This document shows, piece after piece, positions 1 through 9,970 of a stretch of DNA of 64,000 nucleotides. Below the pieces are notes generated by a model. That model ran no database searches. It saw only the letters and a program-made list of their open reading frames with translations, and was not told where the DNA came from. Numbering within the stretch: position 1 is the stretch's first letter; each line of letters opens with the position of its first letter. Source of the stretch: Limimaricola cinnabarinus LL-001 (GTDB taxonomy: Bacteria; Pseudomonadota; Alphaproteobacteria; Rhodobacterales; Rhodobacteraceae); NCBI RefSeq assembly GCF_000466965.1, contig NZ_BATB01000001.1, positions 145,958 through 209,957 of the forward strand, given 5' to 3'. The translations under genes were made by a program, and so were the position numbers.

Positions 1-254
1 GGGCGCGCTCATATCTCGACGCGATCCGCGACGAGATCGAGGCGGCGTTCCGGCAGGCGCGGGCTGATGGAGAACTGCCCGACCAAGCCGATACCGCTTT
101 GCTGGCCCAGCGCTACCAGTCAAACATGACCGCCTTGCGGATCGAGGCGCATCGCGGCCTCGGGGATGCGGCACTGATCGGGCTGGCGGAACAGATGGCG
201 CAGGAAATCGAAGCGCTCGGTTCTGGGCGCCTTGCCTCCCCGCCCAAGGCATAA
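1..254 (+). CDS. TetR/AcrR family transcriptional regulator, C-terminal part only
   Basis: Only the last 83 codons are in the window; the DNA-binding N-terminus lies before base 1. The visible part is helical, with the stretch AQRYQSNMTALRIEAHRG followed by a short tail ending in PPKA. This resembles the ligand-binding C-terminal domain of TetR-family repressors, which bind DNA as dimers and release it on binding a small molecule. The target cannot be read from the fragment. It converges with rlmB, and a hairpin terminator lies just after its stop codon. The family call rests on general resemblance only. Confidence 0.6.
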   Translation, partial: ARSYLDAIRDEIEAAFRQARADGELPDQADTALLAQRYQSNMTALRIEAHRGLGDAALIGLAEQMAQEIEALGSGRLASPPKA

Positions 255-259
255 ACCAA

Positions 260-289
260 TAAAAAAAAGCCCGGGCATGGCCCGGGCTT
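260..289 (-). terminator. Intrinsic terminator for rlmB (minus strand)
   Basis: A perfect 9-base-pair stem (268-276 with 280-288) closes a three-base loop. Bases 261-268 are all A, so on the minus strand the hairpin is followed by a run of U, the classic form. It lies about 140 bases past the rlmB stop. On the plus strand the trailing T run is weak, so it serves the TetR gene poorly. The remaining bases up to 426 hold no gene that I can see. Confidence 0.8.
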
Positions 290-426
290 CAAGGTGTGGA
301 ACGAGGGACAGTGAAATGAAACGCATATGTTCCAGATACGCGCATCTATGAAACGATCTTACCTCGATTTGGTTCCCGAAGAAGCTGCACTCCCAGAGTT
401 GTGAAGCACGCGTCAACTGTCGTGTC

Positions 427-1227
427 TCAGCTGCGCAACTGTCCCCGCGCCGCATAAAGCGCCACGGCCGCGGCGTTCGAGACATTGAGCGAGCCGAAGC
501 CGCCGGCGGCATCGATCCGCACCAACGCGTCGCAGGTCTCGCGCGTCCGTTCCCGCAGCCCCGGCCCTTCCGCTCCGAGCACCAGCGCCACGGGCCGGTC
601 GCGCTTGCCTTCGAGCGCGTCCTCGATCGAGGTTTCGGCCTCGCCTGCCAGACCCAGCACGAGATAACCCATCTCCTTGAGACGGCCCATGGTGTCGGCG
701 AGGTTGCGCACCCGCAGGTAGGGTTGCCGTTCCAGCGCGCCGGACGCGGTCTTGGCCAGCGCCCCGGTTTCCGGCGCGGAATGCCTCTGCACCCCGATCA
801 CCGCAAGGGCGCCGAACACCTCCGAAGAGCGCAGGATCGCGCCGACATTGTGCGGATCAGTCACCCGATCAAGCAGCAGCAGCCGCGCCGGACCGGCCTT
901 GTCGCCGCGGTCGCCGCCCAGCGCCACGTCGTCGAGCGAGCCCCAGTCGAGCGGCTTCACTTCCAGCGCCGCCCCCTGATGCACCGAGTCGGGGTCGATG
1001 GGGGCGGCGAACTTGCGCGGGTCCGAGATCTCGGGCTCCATGCCGCTTGCCGCGATGGCGTCCTCGAGCTTGGATTGCGCGTTCAGCGTCACCACGAGGC
1101 GCAGCCGTTCGCGGCGCGGGTTCAAAAGGGCGTCGCGGACCGCGTGCAGGCCGAAGAGCCAGACCGTCTCGGCGGCCGAGGCGCGCTTGGACTGTTCCTT
1201 CTCGATCACCCATTTCGGCTTTTTCAT
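427..1227 (-). CDS. rlmB: 23S rRNA (guanosine-2'-O-)-methyltransferase RlmB / TrmH family
   Basis: A 266-residue SPOUT-class methyltransferase that uses S-adenosylmethionine to methylate a ribose 2'-OH in 23S rRNA. An N-terminal RNA-binding domain (about 22-100) starts with FGLHAVRDAL. The knotted catalytic domain carries all three SpoU motifs: RVTDPHNVGAILR at 121-133, LVLGAEGPGL at 215-224 and GSLNVSNAAAVALY at 245-258. The start at 1227 (MKKPKW) is chosen because the longer open frame upstream would run through the tRNA gene. It is divergent from tRNA-Tyr, an arrangement I recall as common in this family. The exact target nucleotide is inferred from the family. Confidence 0.9.
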   Translation of the reverse strand: MKKPKWVIEKEQSKRASAAETVWLFGLHAVRDALLNPRRERLRLVVTLNAQSKLEDAIAASGMEPEISDPRKFAAPIDPDSVHQGAALEVKPLDWGSLDDVALGGDRGDKAGPARLLLLDRVTDPHNVGAILRSSEVFGALAVIGVQRHSAPETGALAKTASGALERQPYLRVRNLADTMGRLKEMGYLVLGLAGEAETSIEDALEGKRDRPVALVLGAEGPGLRERTRETCDALVRIDAAGGFGSLNVSNAAAVALYAARGQLRS

Positions 1228-1392
1228 GACGCTCTCCGCTTGGCTCAGGCCCCGCCTGCTTGCGCGTTCGCGTCTGCGAAGTCCAGCCGAAGCGCCGCGC
1301 GTGCCGCGCCGTCGCGGAAGCCGGATTTTGAGGTTGACGCCCTCAAGCCCAGCGCCTATTCCCGCTCTCGCACCGGGTCGAGGCCCGGCTGC

Positions 1393-1475
1393 GGGCGACG
1401 AGCTGCAAGGTGCGGCAGCGGACTGTAACTCCGCCGGGGAGACCCACGCCTGGTTCGATTCGCAGTCGCCCACCA
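1393..1475 (+). tRNA. tRNA-Tyr (anticodon GTA), with a defective-looking T arm
   Basis: A class II tRNA with a long variable arm. The acceptor strand GGGCGAC (1393-1399) faces GTCGCCC near the 3' end, followed by an encoded ACCA (1472-1475). The anticodon stem GCGGA/TCCGC encloses the loop CTGTAAC, which gives anticodon GTA. The variable arm has a GGG/CCC stem. The T loop TTCGATT is normal, but its stem does not pair, and the last base of the T stem is also needed by the acceptor stem. Adding two bases (C within CTGG and G before TCGCCC) would make every stem perfect, which fits the single-base losses seen elsewhere in the window. Confidence 0.8.
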
Positions 1476-1560
1476 CTCCCCCCCTTTTCCGCGTTGGTGG
1501 TTTGACCGCCTCCGGGAGCCTGCCTAGGGTCGTTCGGATCGGGCGGCCCGGGGGGCATGG

Positions 1561-2538
1561 ATGCGGCCATTCAACATCGTCATCATCGGCCAGTCGGGCC
1601 GGATCGAGGCCGAGGCGCTCCTGCTCGCAGCCTCGCTGCGCGCCCACGCCCCGGGATTCGCCGGACGCCTCTTCGTGGCCGAGCCACAGCCCGGACCGCT
1701 CTGGCCAGAGGATCCGAGGATGAGCGCCGAAGGACGCGCCATGCTCAAGGAGATGGGCGCGGAAATCCTGCCCTTCGAAAGCCGCCACTTCGGCGCCGCC
1801 TATCCGCAGGGCAACAAGATCGAGGCGCTCATCGCCCTGCCCGCCGCGCCGTTCCTGTTTCTCGACAGCGATACGCTGGTACTCAGCGAGATCGGCGCGC
1901 TGCCGATCGATACTTCGCCCCCCGCTGCTTCGATGCGGCGCGAGGGGACATGGCCGGTCGCGGAGCTGTACTGGCCCGGCTATACCGCGTGTTGGCGTGC
2001 GCTCTACGACCGCTTCGGGCTCGAGTTCGAAAGCTCGCTCGACCTGTCATGGCCCGACGAGTTCTGGAAGCGCTATCTCTATTTCAATGCGGGTTGGTTC
2101 TGCGGTCCGGACGCGCAGGCCTTCGGCACGCGTTTCATGGAATACGCCGTGGCGATCCGCGACGACCCGCCGTCCGAAGTGGCGCTGCAGCCCTTAGACC
2201 CATGGCTCGATCAGGTGGCGTTGCCGCTGGTCATCCACAGTCTTGGCGGCGGCCGTCCGGGCCCCGCTTTCGATGGGCTCGACGGTGCGATCACCTGCCA
2301 TTACCGCACCTTCCCGCTGCTCTATGCACGCGAGGGGGACCGGGTAGTCGAGGCACTGGAACAGGTCGCCGCGCCGAACCGGCTCAAGAAGCTGCTGAAA
2401 CGCTACGAGCCGATCCGGCGGATGGTCTATCAAGGTCGCGGCGCCAAGGTCCGCGCGCTGTTCGACCGCGCCGCCCTTCCTGCCAAGGAAAAGGAAATCC
2501 GAACCATCCTGCGCGCCCGCGGGTTCTGGATGAGGTGA
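1561..2538 (+). CDS. Hypothetical protein, possible glycosyltransferase
   Basis: 325 residues without a signal peptide or membrane segment. Features that suggest a nucleotide-sugar glycosyltransferase are a beta strand at the N-terminus (FNIVIIG), GNKIEAL at about 84-90 and FLFLDSDTLV at about 98-107, where the D-S-D triplet is in the position of a metal-binding DxD motif. Aromatic residues are frequent in the middle. I cannot name a specific family with confidence. It starts 85 bases after tRNA-Tyr and is followed 25 bases later by the DUF421 gene, so the two may be cotranscribed. Confidence 0.55.
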   Translation: MRPFNIVIIGQSGRIEAEALLLAASLRAHAPGFAGRLFVAEPQPGPLWPEDPRMSAEGRAMLKEMGAEILPFESRHFGAAYPQGNKIEALIALPAAPFLFLDSDTLVLSEIGALPIDTSPPAASMRREGTWPVAELYWPGYTACWRALYDRFGLEFESSLDLSWPDEFWKRYLYFNAGWFCGPDAQAFGTRFMEYAVAIRDDPPSEVALQPLDPWLDQVALPLVIHSLGGGRPGPAFDGLDGAITCHYRTFPLLYAREGDRVVEALEQVAAPNRLKKLLKRYEPIRRMVYQGRGAKVRALFDRAALPAKEKEIRTILRARGFWMR

Positions 2539-2563
2539 CACCACGACATCGAGGGAGCCCGTG

Positions 2564-3094
2564 ATGACCCAAGACATGCTGTTTCAAGGCTGGAGTGGCC
2601 TGCTGCGGACCCTGATCGTCGGAACGCTGGCCTATATCGGGCTTGTCACCTTTCTTAGGATCTCGGGCAAGCGGACGCTGGCCAAGCTCAACGCCTTCGA
2701 CCTCGTGGTCACTGTGGCGATCGGCTCGACTCTGGCGACGATCCTGCTATCGAAGAGCGTGGCGCTGGCCGAAGGCTTCACTGCTTTTGCCCTGCTGATC
2801 GGGCTGCAATATCTCGTGACGACGGGATCGGTGATGTGGCCGCGCTTTGCCCGTACTGTCCGGTCCGAGCCGCGGCTGGTGATGCACAAGGGCGAGTTCC
2901 TGCACGACGCCCTGCGCCGCGAGCGGGTCACCGAGGAGGAACTGCTTTCAGTGATCCGCAACAACGGCAGCGCGGCCCCCGATGAGATCGCAGCCGTGGT
3001 GCTCGAAAGCGACGGCTCCTTCAGCGTGATCCCCAAGCCCGAGGGCGGCGACACGGCGAACTTCGCCAGCGCCGACCTGCCGGGCCGGGGGTGA
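2564..3094 (+). CDS. DUF421 domain-containing membrane protein (YetF/YcaP family)
   Basis: About 176 residues. Three hydrophobic segments fill the first 90 residues, with the family motif FLRISGKRTLAKLNAFDLVV between the first two, then a cytoplasmic part with the typical stretch EEELLSVIRNNG and a final short beta-rich domain. The family is widespread; some Bacillus members matter for spore germination or membrane homeostasis, but no reaction is known. ATG 2564 is preferred over GTG 2561 because it has better spacing from GAGGGAG (2551-2557). It converges with the SIMPL gene, whose stop lies only 5 bases away. Confidence 0.85.
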   Translation: MTQDMLFQGWSGLLRTLIVGTLAYIGLVTFLRISGKRTLAKLNAFDLVVTVAIGSTLATILLSKSVALAEGFTAFALLIGLQYLVTTGSVMWPRFARTVRSEPRLVMHKGEFLHDALRRERVTEEELLSVIRNNGSAAPDEIAAVVLESDGSFSVIPKPEGGDTANFASADLPGRG

Positions 3095-3099
3095 GCGGC

Positions 3100-3804
3100 T
3101 CACTCGATCGCGTAGACGAGGCTGACCCCGGCGGAGACCTCGACCTCGCCCTGTGCGATCGGCACGCCCGAATCGGCGGCCATGCGCATCTGCATCAACG
3201 GCTGCGGCCCGAGATTCACTCCGGTTTCCGACAGCGTCAGGATCTCGCCCAGTTCCACCCCGGCGGCTTCGGCATAGAGTGCTGCGCGAGACATGGCGTC
3301 GGCCACGGCGGCACGGCGGGCCTCGTCATGGGCGGCCGCCTGATCGGCAAGGGCGAACTCGATCCCTTCGAGCCGGTTCGCCCCCTCGCCCACCGCCGCG
3401 TCGAGCACGGCGCCCAGCTCATCGAGATCGGTCACGCGCAACTCGACCATCGTGGTTGCCACGAAACCGACGGGCTCGGACTGCCCGTCGCGCATCCGGG
3501 AATAGTCCCTGTCAAGGCTGAGCTGGCCAGTCTGGACGTTTTGCGGCGCGATGCCCGTCTGCGTCAGGCGTTCGAGCACATGCGCCATCGCCGCGTTCAT
3601 CGCGTCGAGCGCCGCCCGGGCGGTTTCGGCGGTCTCGCTCACCCCGAGGCGGATGCGGGCCATCTCGGGTGCGGCGCGCACATGTCCTTCGCCGGTGACG
3701 ACGATGCTGCGGGGCACGGCAATGGTCGATTGCGGCGATTGGGCCAGCGCCGGAGCGGCGAGGCCGATGGCGAGGGCAAGGACGGTGAGGCGGGCGTGTT
3801 TCAT
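3100..3804 (-). CDS. SIMPL domain-containing (DUF541) periplasmic protein
   Basis: 234 residues. A clear signal peptide (residues 1-21, ending ALA) precedes a SIMPL domain that covers the rest, starting with IVVTGEGHVRAAPEMARI and including LTQTGIAPQNVQTGQLSL. Members are exported and some, such as YggE of E. coli, are linked to oxidative-stress protection or form periplasmic rings; no enzymatic activity is established. A good ribosome-binding site (AGGAGG) precedes the ATG at 3804. It is divergent from the long bitopic protein gene starting at 3975; the 170 bases between them should hold both promoters. Confidence 0.85.
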   Translation of the reverse strand: MKHARLTVLALAIGLAAPALAQSPQSTIAVPRSIVVTGEGHVRAAPEMARIRLGVSETAETARAALDAMNAAMAHVLERLTQTGIAPQNVQTGQLSLDRDYSRMRDGQSEPVGFVATTMVELRVTDLDELGAVLDAAVGEGANRLEGIEFALADQAAAHDEARRAAVADAMSRAALYAEAAGVELGEILTLSETGVNLGPQPLMQMRMAADSGVPIAQGEVEVSAGVSLVYAIE

Positions 3805-3974
3805 CAGATCCTCCTGCGTTGGCGCGCATCGAACGCCTCGCCGAGGCAGGACGCAAGGGAGAGGCGATCACAACCATGGGGCAGCGGCTTGCGCGCGCGG
3901 AAAGCTGCCTGCAAAATGCCGCCTGACTGGCGCGTCTGTTCCCGGACCCCGCCCGTGATGCTAAGGCCTGCCGC

Positions 3975-6868
3975 ATGATACCCAACTTCGCCCTGTCGCT
4001 CTCGCTCGAGGGCCTTAGACTTCTGCACCGCGGCCCGGATGGCTGGAGCCGCGTCGGAGAGGTGCCGCTCGACAGCGCCGATCTGGCGGGCGACCTGTCG
4101 CGGCTGCGCGAACGCGCCCGCGATCTGGCGCCCGAGGGAATGCGCACCAAGCTGCTCATCCCCAACGACCAGATTCGCTACCTCGCGCTCGAGGGTGAAC
4201 GCGGGGCGGACGAGGTGGCGACTGCACTCGAAGGGGCGACCCCCTATCCGGCGCACGAACTGGTGATCGACTATGTGATCCGCGACGGGCGCACCCATGT
4301 TGCGGCTGTCGCGCGCGAAACGCTGGACGAGGCCGAAAGCTTCGCTCGGGAACACGCGTTCGATCCCGTCGGCTTTGCCGCCGTTCCCTCGACCGACGGG
4401 TTTCCCGGCGAGCCGGTGTTCGGCGCGGTTTCGGGCCTCGACGCGCCGATCGCACGAGACGACGCACCGGTGCGCGAAAGCGCGGTACGACCGGAGGTCG
4501 AGACCGCCCCTCCCGCTCCCGAGGACCAGTTGATGTCTGACCGGGAGGCGGAGCCGGTCGGTGCAGCCCTGCCCGAACAGGTTCCCTCGGAAGACATGCT
4601 GCCCGACGAGACCTTGGTTGAAGACGCGGAAGTCATGCCGGAGCAAGGCGCGCCACTGCCACAACCCGCCCCTGTCGACGACCTCGAACCGGCGGCACCG
4701 CTCGATCCCGATACGCACGTCGCCGCCCCGATTCCGGCCCATTCGGATGACGAGACCCAAACGGCGCCCGCAATGCCCGAAGACGCGGATGAGGAGTTGT
4801 TCGACACGCCTGCGCCCCGTCGCCCCACGCCGTTGCCGCAGGCTGGCGCACCGGTGATGCCGGACCTGCCGATGCCCGCCCCCGACACCGATGACGCACC
4901 CGAGCCTGTCGCGGAGACCGACACGCCCCCGCGCCCCGCGCCGCCGCCCGCCACTCCGTCGCTGCCGCCGCAGGGCGCCGAGCCCGCGGCGTCGGATGCC
5001 GAGACCGACCCGGCTCTGGCCACGCGCCGGATCATGCCCCCTGCGATGCCGCGGCCGGGCGCGCCGCCCGCCGCGATGCCGGCCCTGCCTCCCGCAGAGG
5101 CCGACGCGTCCGAAGATGCGGAGGCCACGGCACTTGCCGCCGGGGCGGCACTCGCGGCCCCGGCTGAGCCGGTGGAGCCCGTTCGCCCTGCCTCCCCTCC
5201 CGGTAGCCCACGCGCCGCCAACCGGTTCGACCGCGCCAGCGAACGCGAGCGCATGACCGTGTTCGGCGCGCGTCGTGCCACTCCGCCCGGCCGGTCAAAC
5301 CGTCTTGCCCTGATCGCCGCCTTCGTCGCGCTGGCGCTGCTCGCGGCTCTAGCGGGGCTGTGGATGCGCGGCGATGAGCAGGACCCGCAAGCTGGATTGC
5401 TGCGCGATACCGGCGCCGAGATCGACACCGTGACCGAAGCCGGGCCCGAAGCCGAGGCGGCAGGCGCCTCTGAGGACGGCCCGACCGAACTTGCCGCCGT
5501 CGCGGCGCCGCTGCCCGACTACGACGACTACCCGGCTCCAACCGTGACGCCCGGCACGACCGCCAGCCCGGCCGAGGCCGAGCGCATCTATGCCGCGACA
5601 GGCGTGTGGTTGCGCGCCCCTCGCCTACCGCTGACGCCGCGCGCCGAGGCGCTGGGCGATCCCATCCCCGCCGAGACCGAACCCACCCGAGTGGCCGCGC
5701 TGGCCGCCGCGCCGAGGCTGGCCGTGGCAGCACCCGATGGCGGTCTCTCCGCGCAGTTGGATCCGCCGCCTGCCGGTAGCGTCTTCGACCGCGATGCGCG
5801 GGGCTTTATCGCCGCGACTGCCGAAGGCACTCTGACGCCGCAAGGCCTCGTCATCTATGCCGGCCCGCCCCCCATCGTGCCACCCGCGCGTCCCGGCACA
5901 CCGATCCCGGTAGACGTTCCCGAGGAAACGCCCGCCGCCCTCGAAAGCCCGGCGGGCGAGGACGTCACGATCGTGATCCCCGAGATCCCTGCGCGTCCGC
6001 AGGAGGCGGAAGTGGCCGAAGGCTGGATGTCCGGACCGAGCCGCCCCCGGTCGTGCCCCCGACCCGTCCCGGTACCGTCGCGCCGCAACAGGATGCCCAA
6101 GACGACGGCGACTCCGACACGGCGGAAGAGGCCACTTCGGTAGTCTCGCCGGGCGGCATCGCGCTCGACGCCTTGCGCCCCGAACCTCGCCCGCGGGACG
6201 GCCTCGTCCCCGAGGCACAAGCCGAGACTGCAGACATCCAAGAGCCCCTCGTGGCCTATGCCGGACCCCGGCCGCCGCCGCGGCCCGAGGGTCTTGCGCC
6301 CGACGCCCAGATTCAGGTCGACGAGGCCGCCGACGCGCAGGCCAGTGCGCTGGCGCAGGCCGTGGGAGAGGCCCCCGAAGCGCCGCCCGTGCGCGCCACC
6401 GTGGCCGATGCGCTGGCGTCGCTGATGGCGGGCGCGCCTGATCCGCTTGCCAATGCCACAGCCTCGGCCGTGCCGACCGCGCGCCGCCCGGATTCGCGAC
6501 CGCGCAACTTCGACCGCGTCGTCGCGCAAACCCGCTCCCGTGTGGCAACGGCAGCCCCCGCGGCCCGGGCCCCCGCCAGCGCACCGCAGGCCGTCTCCGG
6601 TGCCACGGTCGCGCCGGATGGTCCCGTGCCCGGCAGCGTCGCCAGCGCCGCGACACTGGACGGCGCCATCAATCTGCGCGACATCAACCTCATCGGTGTC
6701 TATGGCAAGCCAGGAGCGCGCCGCGCCCTGGTCCGGCTCGACAACGGACGCTACCTGCGCGTTGGCATCGGCGATACGCTTGATGGCGGTCAGGTCTCGG
6801 CAATCGGCGACGATGTGCTGAACTACGTCAAGCGCGGTCGCACGCTGGTCCTGCAGATCCCCGACTGA
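3975..6868 (+). CDS. Large bitopic protein with GspL/PilM-like N-terminus and PilP/GspC-like C-terminus (frame broken at about 6036)
   Basis: If one C is restored near 6036 the gene encodes about 964 residues. The first 130 residues, with KLLIPNDQIRYLAL, resemble the actin-like cytoplasmic domain of GspL/PilM proteins. A very long acidic, proline-rich linker follows, then one membrane segment (LIAAFVALALLAALAGLWM) near residue 450, then a second proline-rich linker with repeated units such as YAGPRPPPRPEGL. The last 60 residues (LIGVYGKPGARRALVRL, then VGIGDTLDGG) resemble the PilP/GspC domain. Databases often label such Rhodobacteraceae proteins translation initiation factor 2, which looks wrong. 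No other secretion or pilus gene is nearby. The break lies in CCC shortened to CC. Confidence 0.6.
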
Positions 6869-6943
6869 GGACCCTGCGTTCGCGGCACCCTTCCTGCGGA
6901 ACGCCACGTTGCCTTTGCGGCGTTCAGAGGCGATAGCAACAGG

Positions 6944-8883
6944 ATGCAAGGATTTCTTCTTCAAGCCACGATCTACCTCGCGCCGCCGTGCTCGCCGTGC
7001 CGCTCGCCGCCCGTCTCGGGCTCGGCTCGGTGCTGGGCTATCTTGCCGCCGGGATCATCATCGGCCCCGCCACCGGGCTCGTGGGCGCCGAGACCGAGGA
7101 TCTTCAGCACTTCGCCGAATTCGGCGTGGTGATGATGCTGTTCCTGATCGGGTTGGAGCTGGAACCACGCGCGCTTTGGAACATGCGCCAAAGGCTGATC
7201 GGGTTGGGCGGCGTGCAGGTGGTGCTGACCACCGGGGCGCTATTCGGGGCGGGCACGCTGCTCGGGCTCGATCCGAGGGTGGCGCTGGCCACCGGGCTGA
7301 TCTTCGCCCTATCTTCGACCGCGATTGTGCTGCAGACCCTGTCGGAAAAGGGGCTGATGCGCACCCAAGGCGGGCGCTCGGTGTTCTCGGTGCTGCTGAC
7401 GCAGGACATCGCAGTGATCCCGATGCTGGCGCTTTTGCCGCTTCTCGCGCTTTCGAGCCATGGCGGCGGCGAAGCCGCGCATGAGACGCCGGTCAACCCC
7501 GACGCGCCGGGCGCCAAGGAAGTCGAGGCGGCCCGCACGCTGATCGAGAACCTGCCCGGTTGGGCGGTGACGCTGGTGACGCTGGGGGCCGTGGCGGTGG
7601 TGGTGCTGGCGGGGATCTACCTCACCCGCCCGGTGTTCCGCTATATCCATCAGGCCCGCCTGCGCGAACTCTATACGGCGCTCGGCCTCTTGATGGTGGT
7701 CTCCATCGCCGTGCTGATGGAACTCGTGGGCCTGTCGCCGGCGCTGGGCACCTTCCTTGCGGGCGTGGTGCTGGCCAACTCCGAATTCCGGCACGAGCTC
7801 GAAAGCGATCTGGAGCCCTTCAAGGGTCTGCTGTTGGGCTTGTTCTTCATCACCGTGGGCGCGGGCATCGATTTCGGGGTGTTGCTGGGCAACCCGGTGC
7901 GCATCGTGGCGCTGACAATGGGCGTGATCGTCATCAAGGGCGGGGTGCTCTACCTTCTGGCGCGGATGGCCCGGATGCACACGCGCGACCGCTGGCTGTT
8001 CACGCTGGCGCTAGCGCAGGCGGGCGAGTTCGGCTTCGTGCTGTCGTCCTTCTCGCTGCAACAGGGCGTGCTGGCACAAGCCGAGGCCGAGGTGATCCGG
8101 CTGGTGATCGCGCTGTCGATGCTGGTGACGCCGCTGCTTTTCATCCTCTACGAGCAGCTCTCGGCAAGGACTGCCAAGGCACCTGATCCCGATCCCGACG
8201 AGATCGACCGCGAAGCGCCGATCATCATCGCCGGCATCGGCCGCTTCGGCCAAGTGGTAAGCCGGTTGGTGCAGGGGGCGGGCTTCGACACGGTGGTGCT
8301 CGACCACGACATGGAGATGGTCGACACGATGCGCCGATTCGGCTTTTCGGGTTTCTTCGGCGACCCGACCCGTCCGGACATCCTGCATGCCGCCGGGCTG
8401 GAGACCGCCAAGGTGCTGGTGGTGGCGCTCGATGATCGCGATTCAGCCCTCAAGCTGGTGCGCCATGCCCGCGCGATGCGGCCGGACCTGCACATCGTGG
8501 CGCGCGCCTATGACCGCGAGCACGTCTACCAGCTCTATCAGGCCGGGGCGAACGACATCGTGCGCGAGCTGTTCGATTCAAGCCTGCGCGCCGGGCGCTA
8601 CGTGCTCGAGAATATCGGCCTGTCGCGGTTCGAGGCTTCCGAACTGGAGATGACCTATTATCAGCAGGACCGCGCGGGGGTGCGCGAACTGGCACAGCTA
8701 TGGAAACCCGGCGTTCCGGTGTCGCAGAACGCCGAATACGTGAAGCGCGCGAAGGCACTGAACAAGGATCTCGAAACCTCGATCCTCGAGCGGCTGCATC
8801 CGCGGGATGACCAGCAGGACGAGCCGGTCGAGACCGACGAGACCGACGAGACCGTGGGCTATCGCAGCAAGGACCGGGCCTGA
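6944..8883 (+). CDS. Monovalent cation:proton antiporter-2 (KefB/KefC type) (frame broken at about 6982)
   Basis: About 646 residues after restoring one G near 6982; without it the first 13 codons are cut off, as the reading frame shifts within the first membrane helix. Residues 1-390 form the CPA2 antiporter domain with about 12 helices, including VMMLFLIGLELEPRALW. Residues about 410-525 are a TrkA-N (RCK) domain with the dinucleotide fold motif IIIAGIGRFGQVVSRL. In E. coli, KefB and KefC release potassium in exchange for protons when glutathione adducts bind the RCK domain. No KefF/KefG helper gene is adjacent. The C-terminal tail is acidic (DEPVETDETDET). Confidence 0.85.
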
Positions 8884-8887
8884 TCCC

Positions 8888-9901
8888 TCAGCCGTCGCTG
8901 ACGCCCGCCTCAGCAAAGCTCGCCATCCCCGAATGGCAGGCCAGCGCCCCCTTCAGCACGCCGATCGCCAGAACCGCGCCGGAGCCTTCGCCGAGCCGCA
9001 GTCCCAGCGACAGCAATGGCGCCTTGCCCATCGCCTCCAGAAGCCGCGCATGGGCGCTCTCGGCGCTCTGGTGACCGGCCACCGCGTGATCGAGAACGCC
9101 GGGGGCGGCACGGTGCAGCACCAGAGCGGCGGCGCAGCAGATGAAGCCGTCGAGGATCACTGGAATGCGGTGATGCCGCGCCGCAAGAATCGCGCCCGCC
9201 ATCGCCGCGATTTCGCGCCCCCCAAGCTGACGCAGCACCTCGATCGGATCGGCCTCGCCTTCGATGCGGGCCACGCCTCGGGTCACGGCGTCGACTTTGC
9301 GCGCCAGACCGGGATTATCGACCCCGGTGCCGCGACCGGTCCAGTCCAGCGCCGCGCCGCCTTCGAGCGCCATTGCGATGGCCGAGGCCGAGCAGGTGTT
9401 GCCAATGCCCATCTCGCCCGCCACCAGCAGATCGGCCTCCGGATTCACCGCCGCCCAGCCGAGCGCCATGGCCGCGACGAGATCGGCCTCGCTCATCGCC
9501 GGCGTTTCGACGAAATCCGCCGTTGGCCGGTCGAGTTCGATCGGATGCACCGTCATCGTCGCGCCGAATGCCTCGGCGAGCTGATTCACTGCCGCACCGC
9601 CCGCATCGAAATTGCCGACCATCTGCGCCGTGACCGCCGCCGGAAAGGCCGAGACGCCGCGCGTCACGACACCGTGATTGCCCGCAAACACGGTCACCTG
9701 CGGCCGAATCAGCCGCGGGCGCGCGTCGCCGCGCCAGCCCGCATACCAGATCGCCAGATCCTCGAGCCGTCCCAAAGCCCCGGCGGGCTTGGTCAACTGG
9801 GCGTTGCGCGACTGCGCGTCACCGGTGGCGACCGCATCGGGCTGTGGCAGATCGCAAAGCCGGGCGCGCAGTCCGGCAAGGTCGGAGAAAGGGGCAGTCA
9901 T
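8888..9901 (-). CDS. cobT: Nicotinate-nucleotide--dimethylbenzimidazole phosphoribosyltransferase
   Basis: 337 residues, the usual length. It transfers ribose phosphate from nicotinate mononucleotide to dimethylbenzimidazole, giving alpha-ribazole phosphate for the lower ligand of cobalamin. Family signatures include [15 protein letters not shown] near the start, [27 protein letters not shown], the loop WTGRGTGVD, and EGSGAVLA near the end. The catalytic glutamate lies in the last region in known structures. It is divergent from cobS with 69 bases between them. I looked for a cobalamin riboswitch there and found no room for one. Confidence 0.95.
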   Translation of the reverse strand: MTAPFSDLAGLRARLCDLPQPDAVATGDAQSRNAQLTKPAGALGRLEDLAIWYAGWRGDARPRLIRPQVTVFAGNHGVVTRGVSAFPAAVTAQMVGNFDAGGAAVNQLAEAFGATMTVHPIELDRPTADFVETPAMSEADLVAAMALGWAAVNPEADLLVAGEMGIGNTCSASAIAMALEGGAALDWTGRGTGVDNPGLARKVDAVTRGVARIEGEADPIEVLRQLGGREIAAMAGAILAARHHRIPVILDGFICCAAALVLHRAAPGVLDHAVAGHQSAESAHARLLEAMGKAPLLSLGLRLGEGSGAVLAIGVLKGALACHSGMASFAEAGVSDG

Positions 9902-9970
9902 GCGTGTCCTCGTTGCATCGCGGCTCCCGCCTGCCTAACCCTAGGGGACTGCTTTTGGAAAGAGGCCCCC

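Noticed and set aside
9902..9970. Cobalamin riboswitch between cobT and cobS
   Set aside because: Only 69 bases separate the genes, and neither the B12-box nor a large multi-stem fold is visible.
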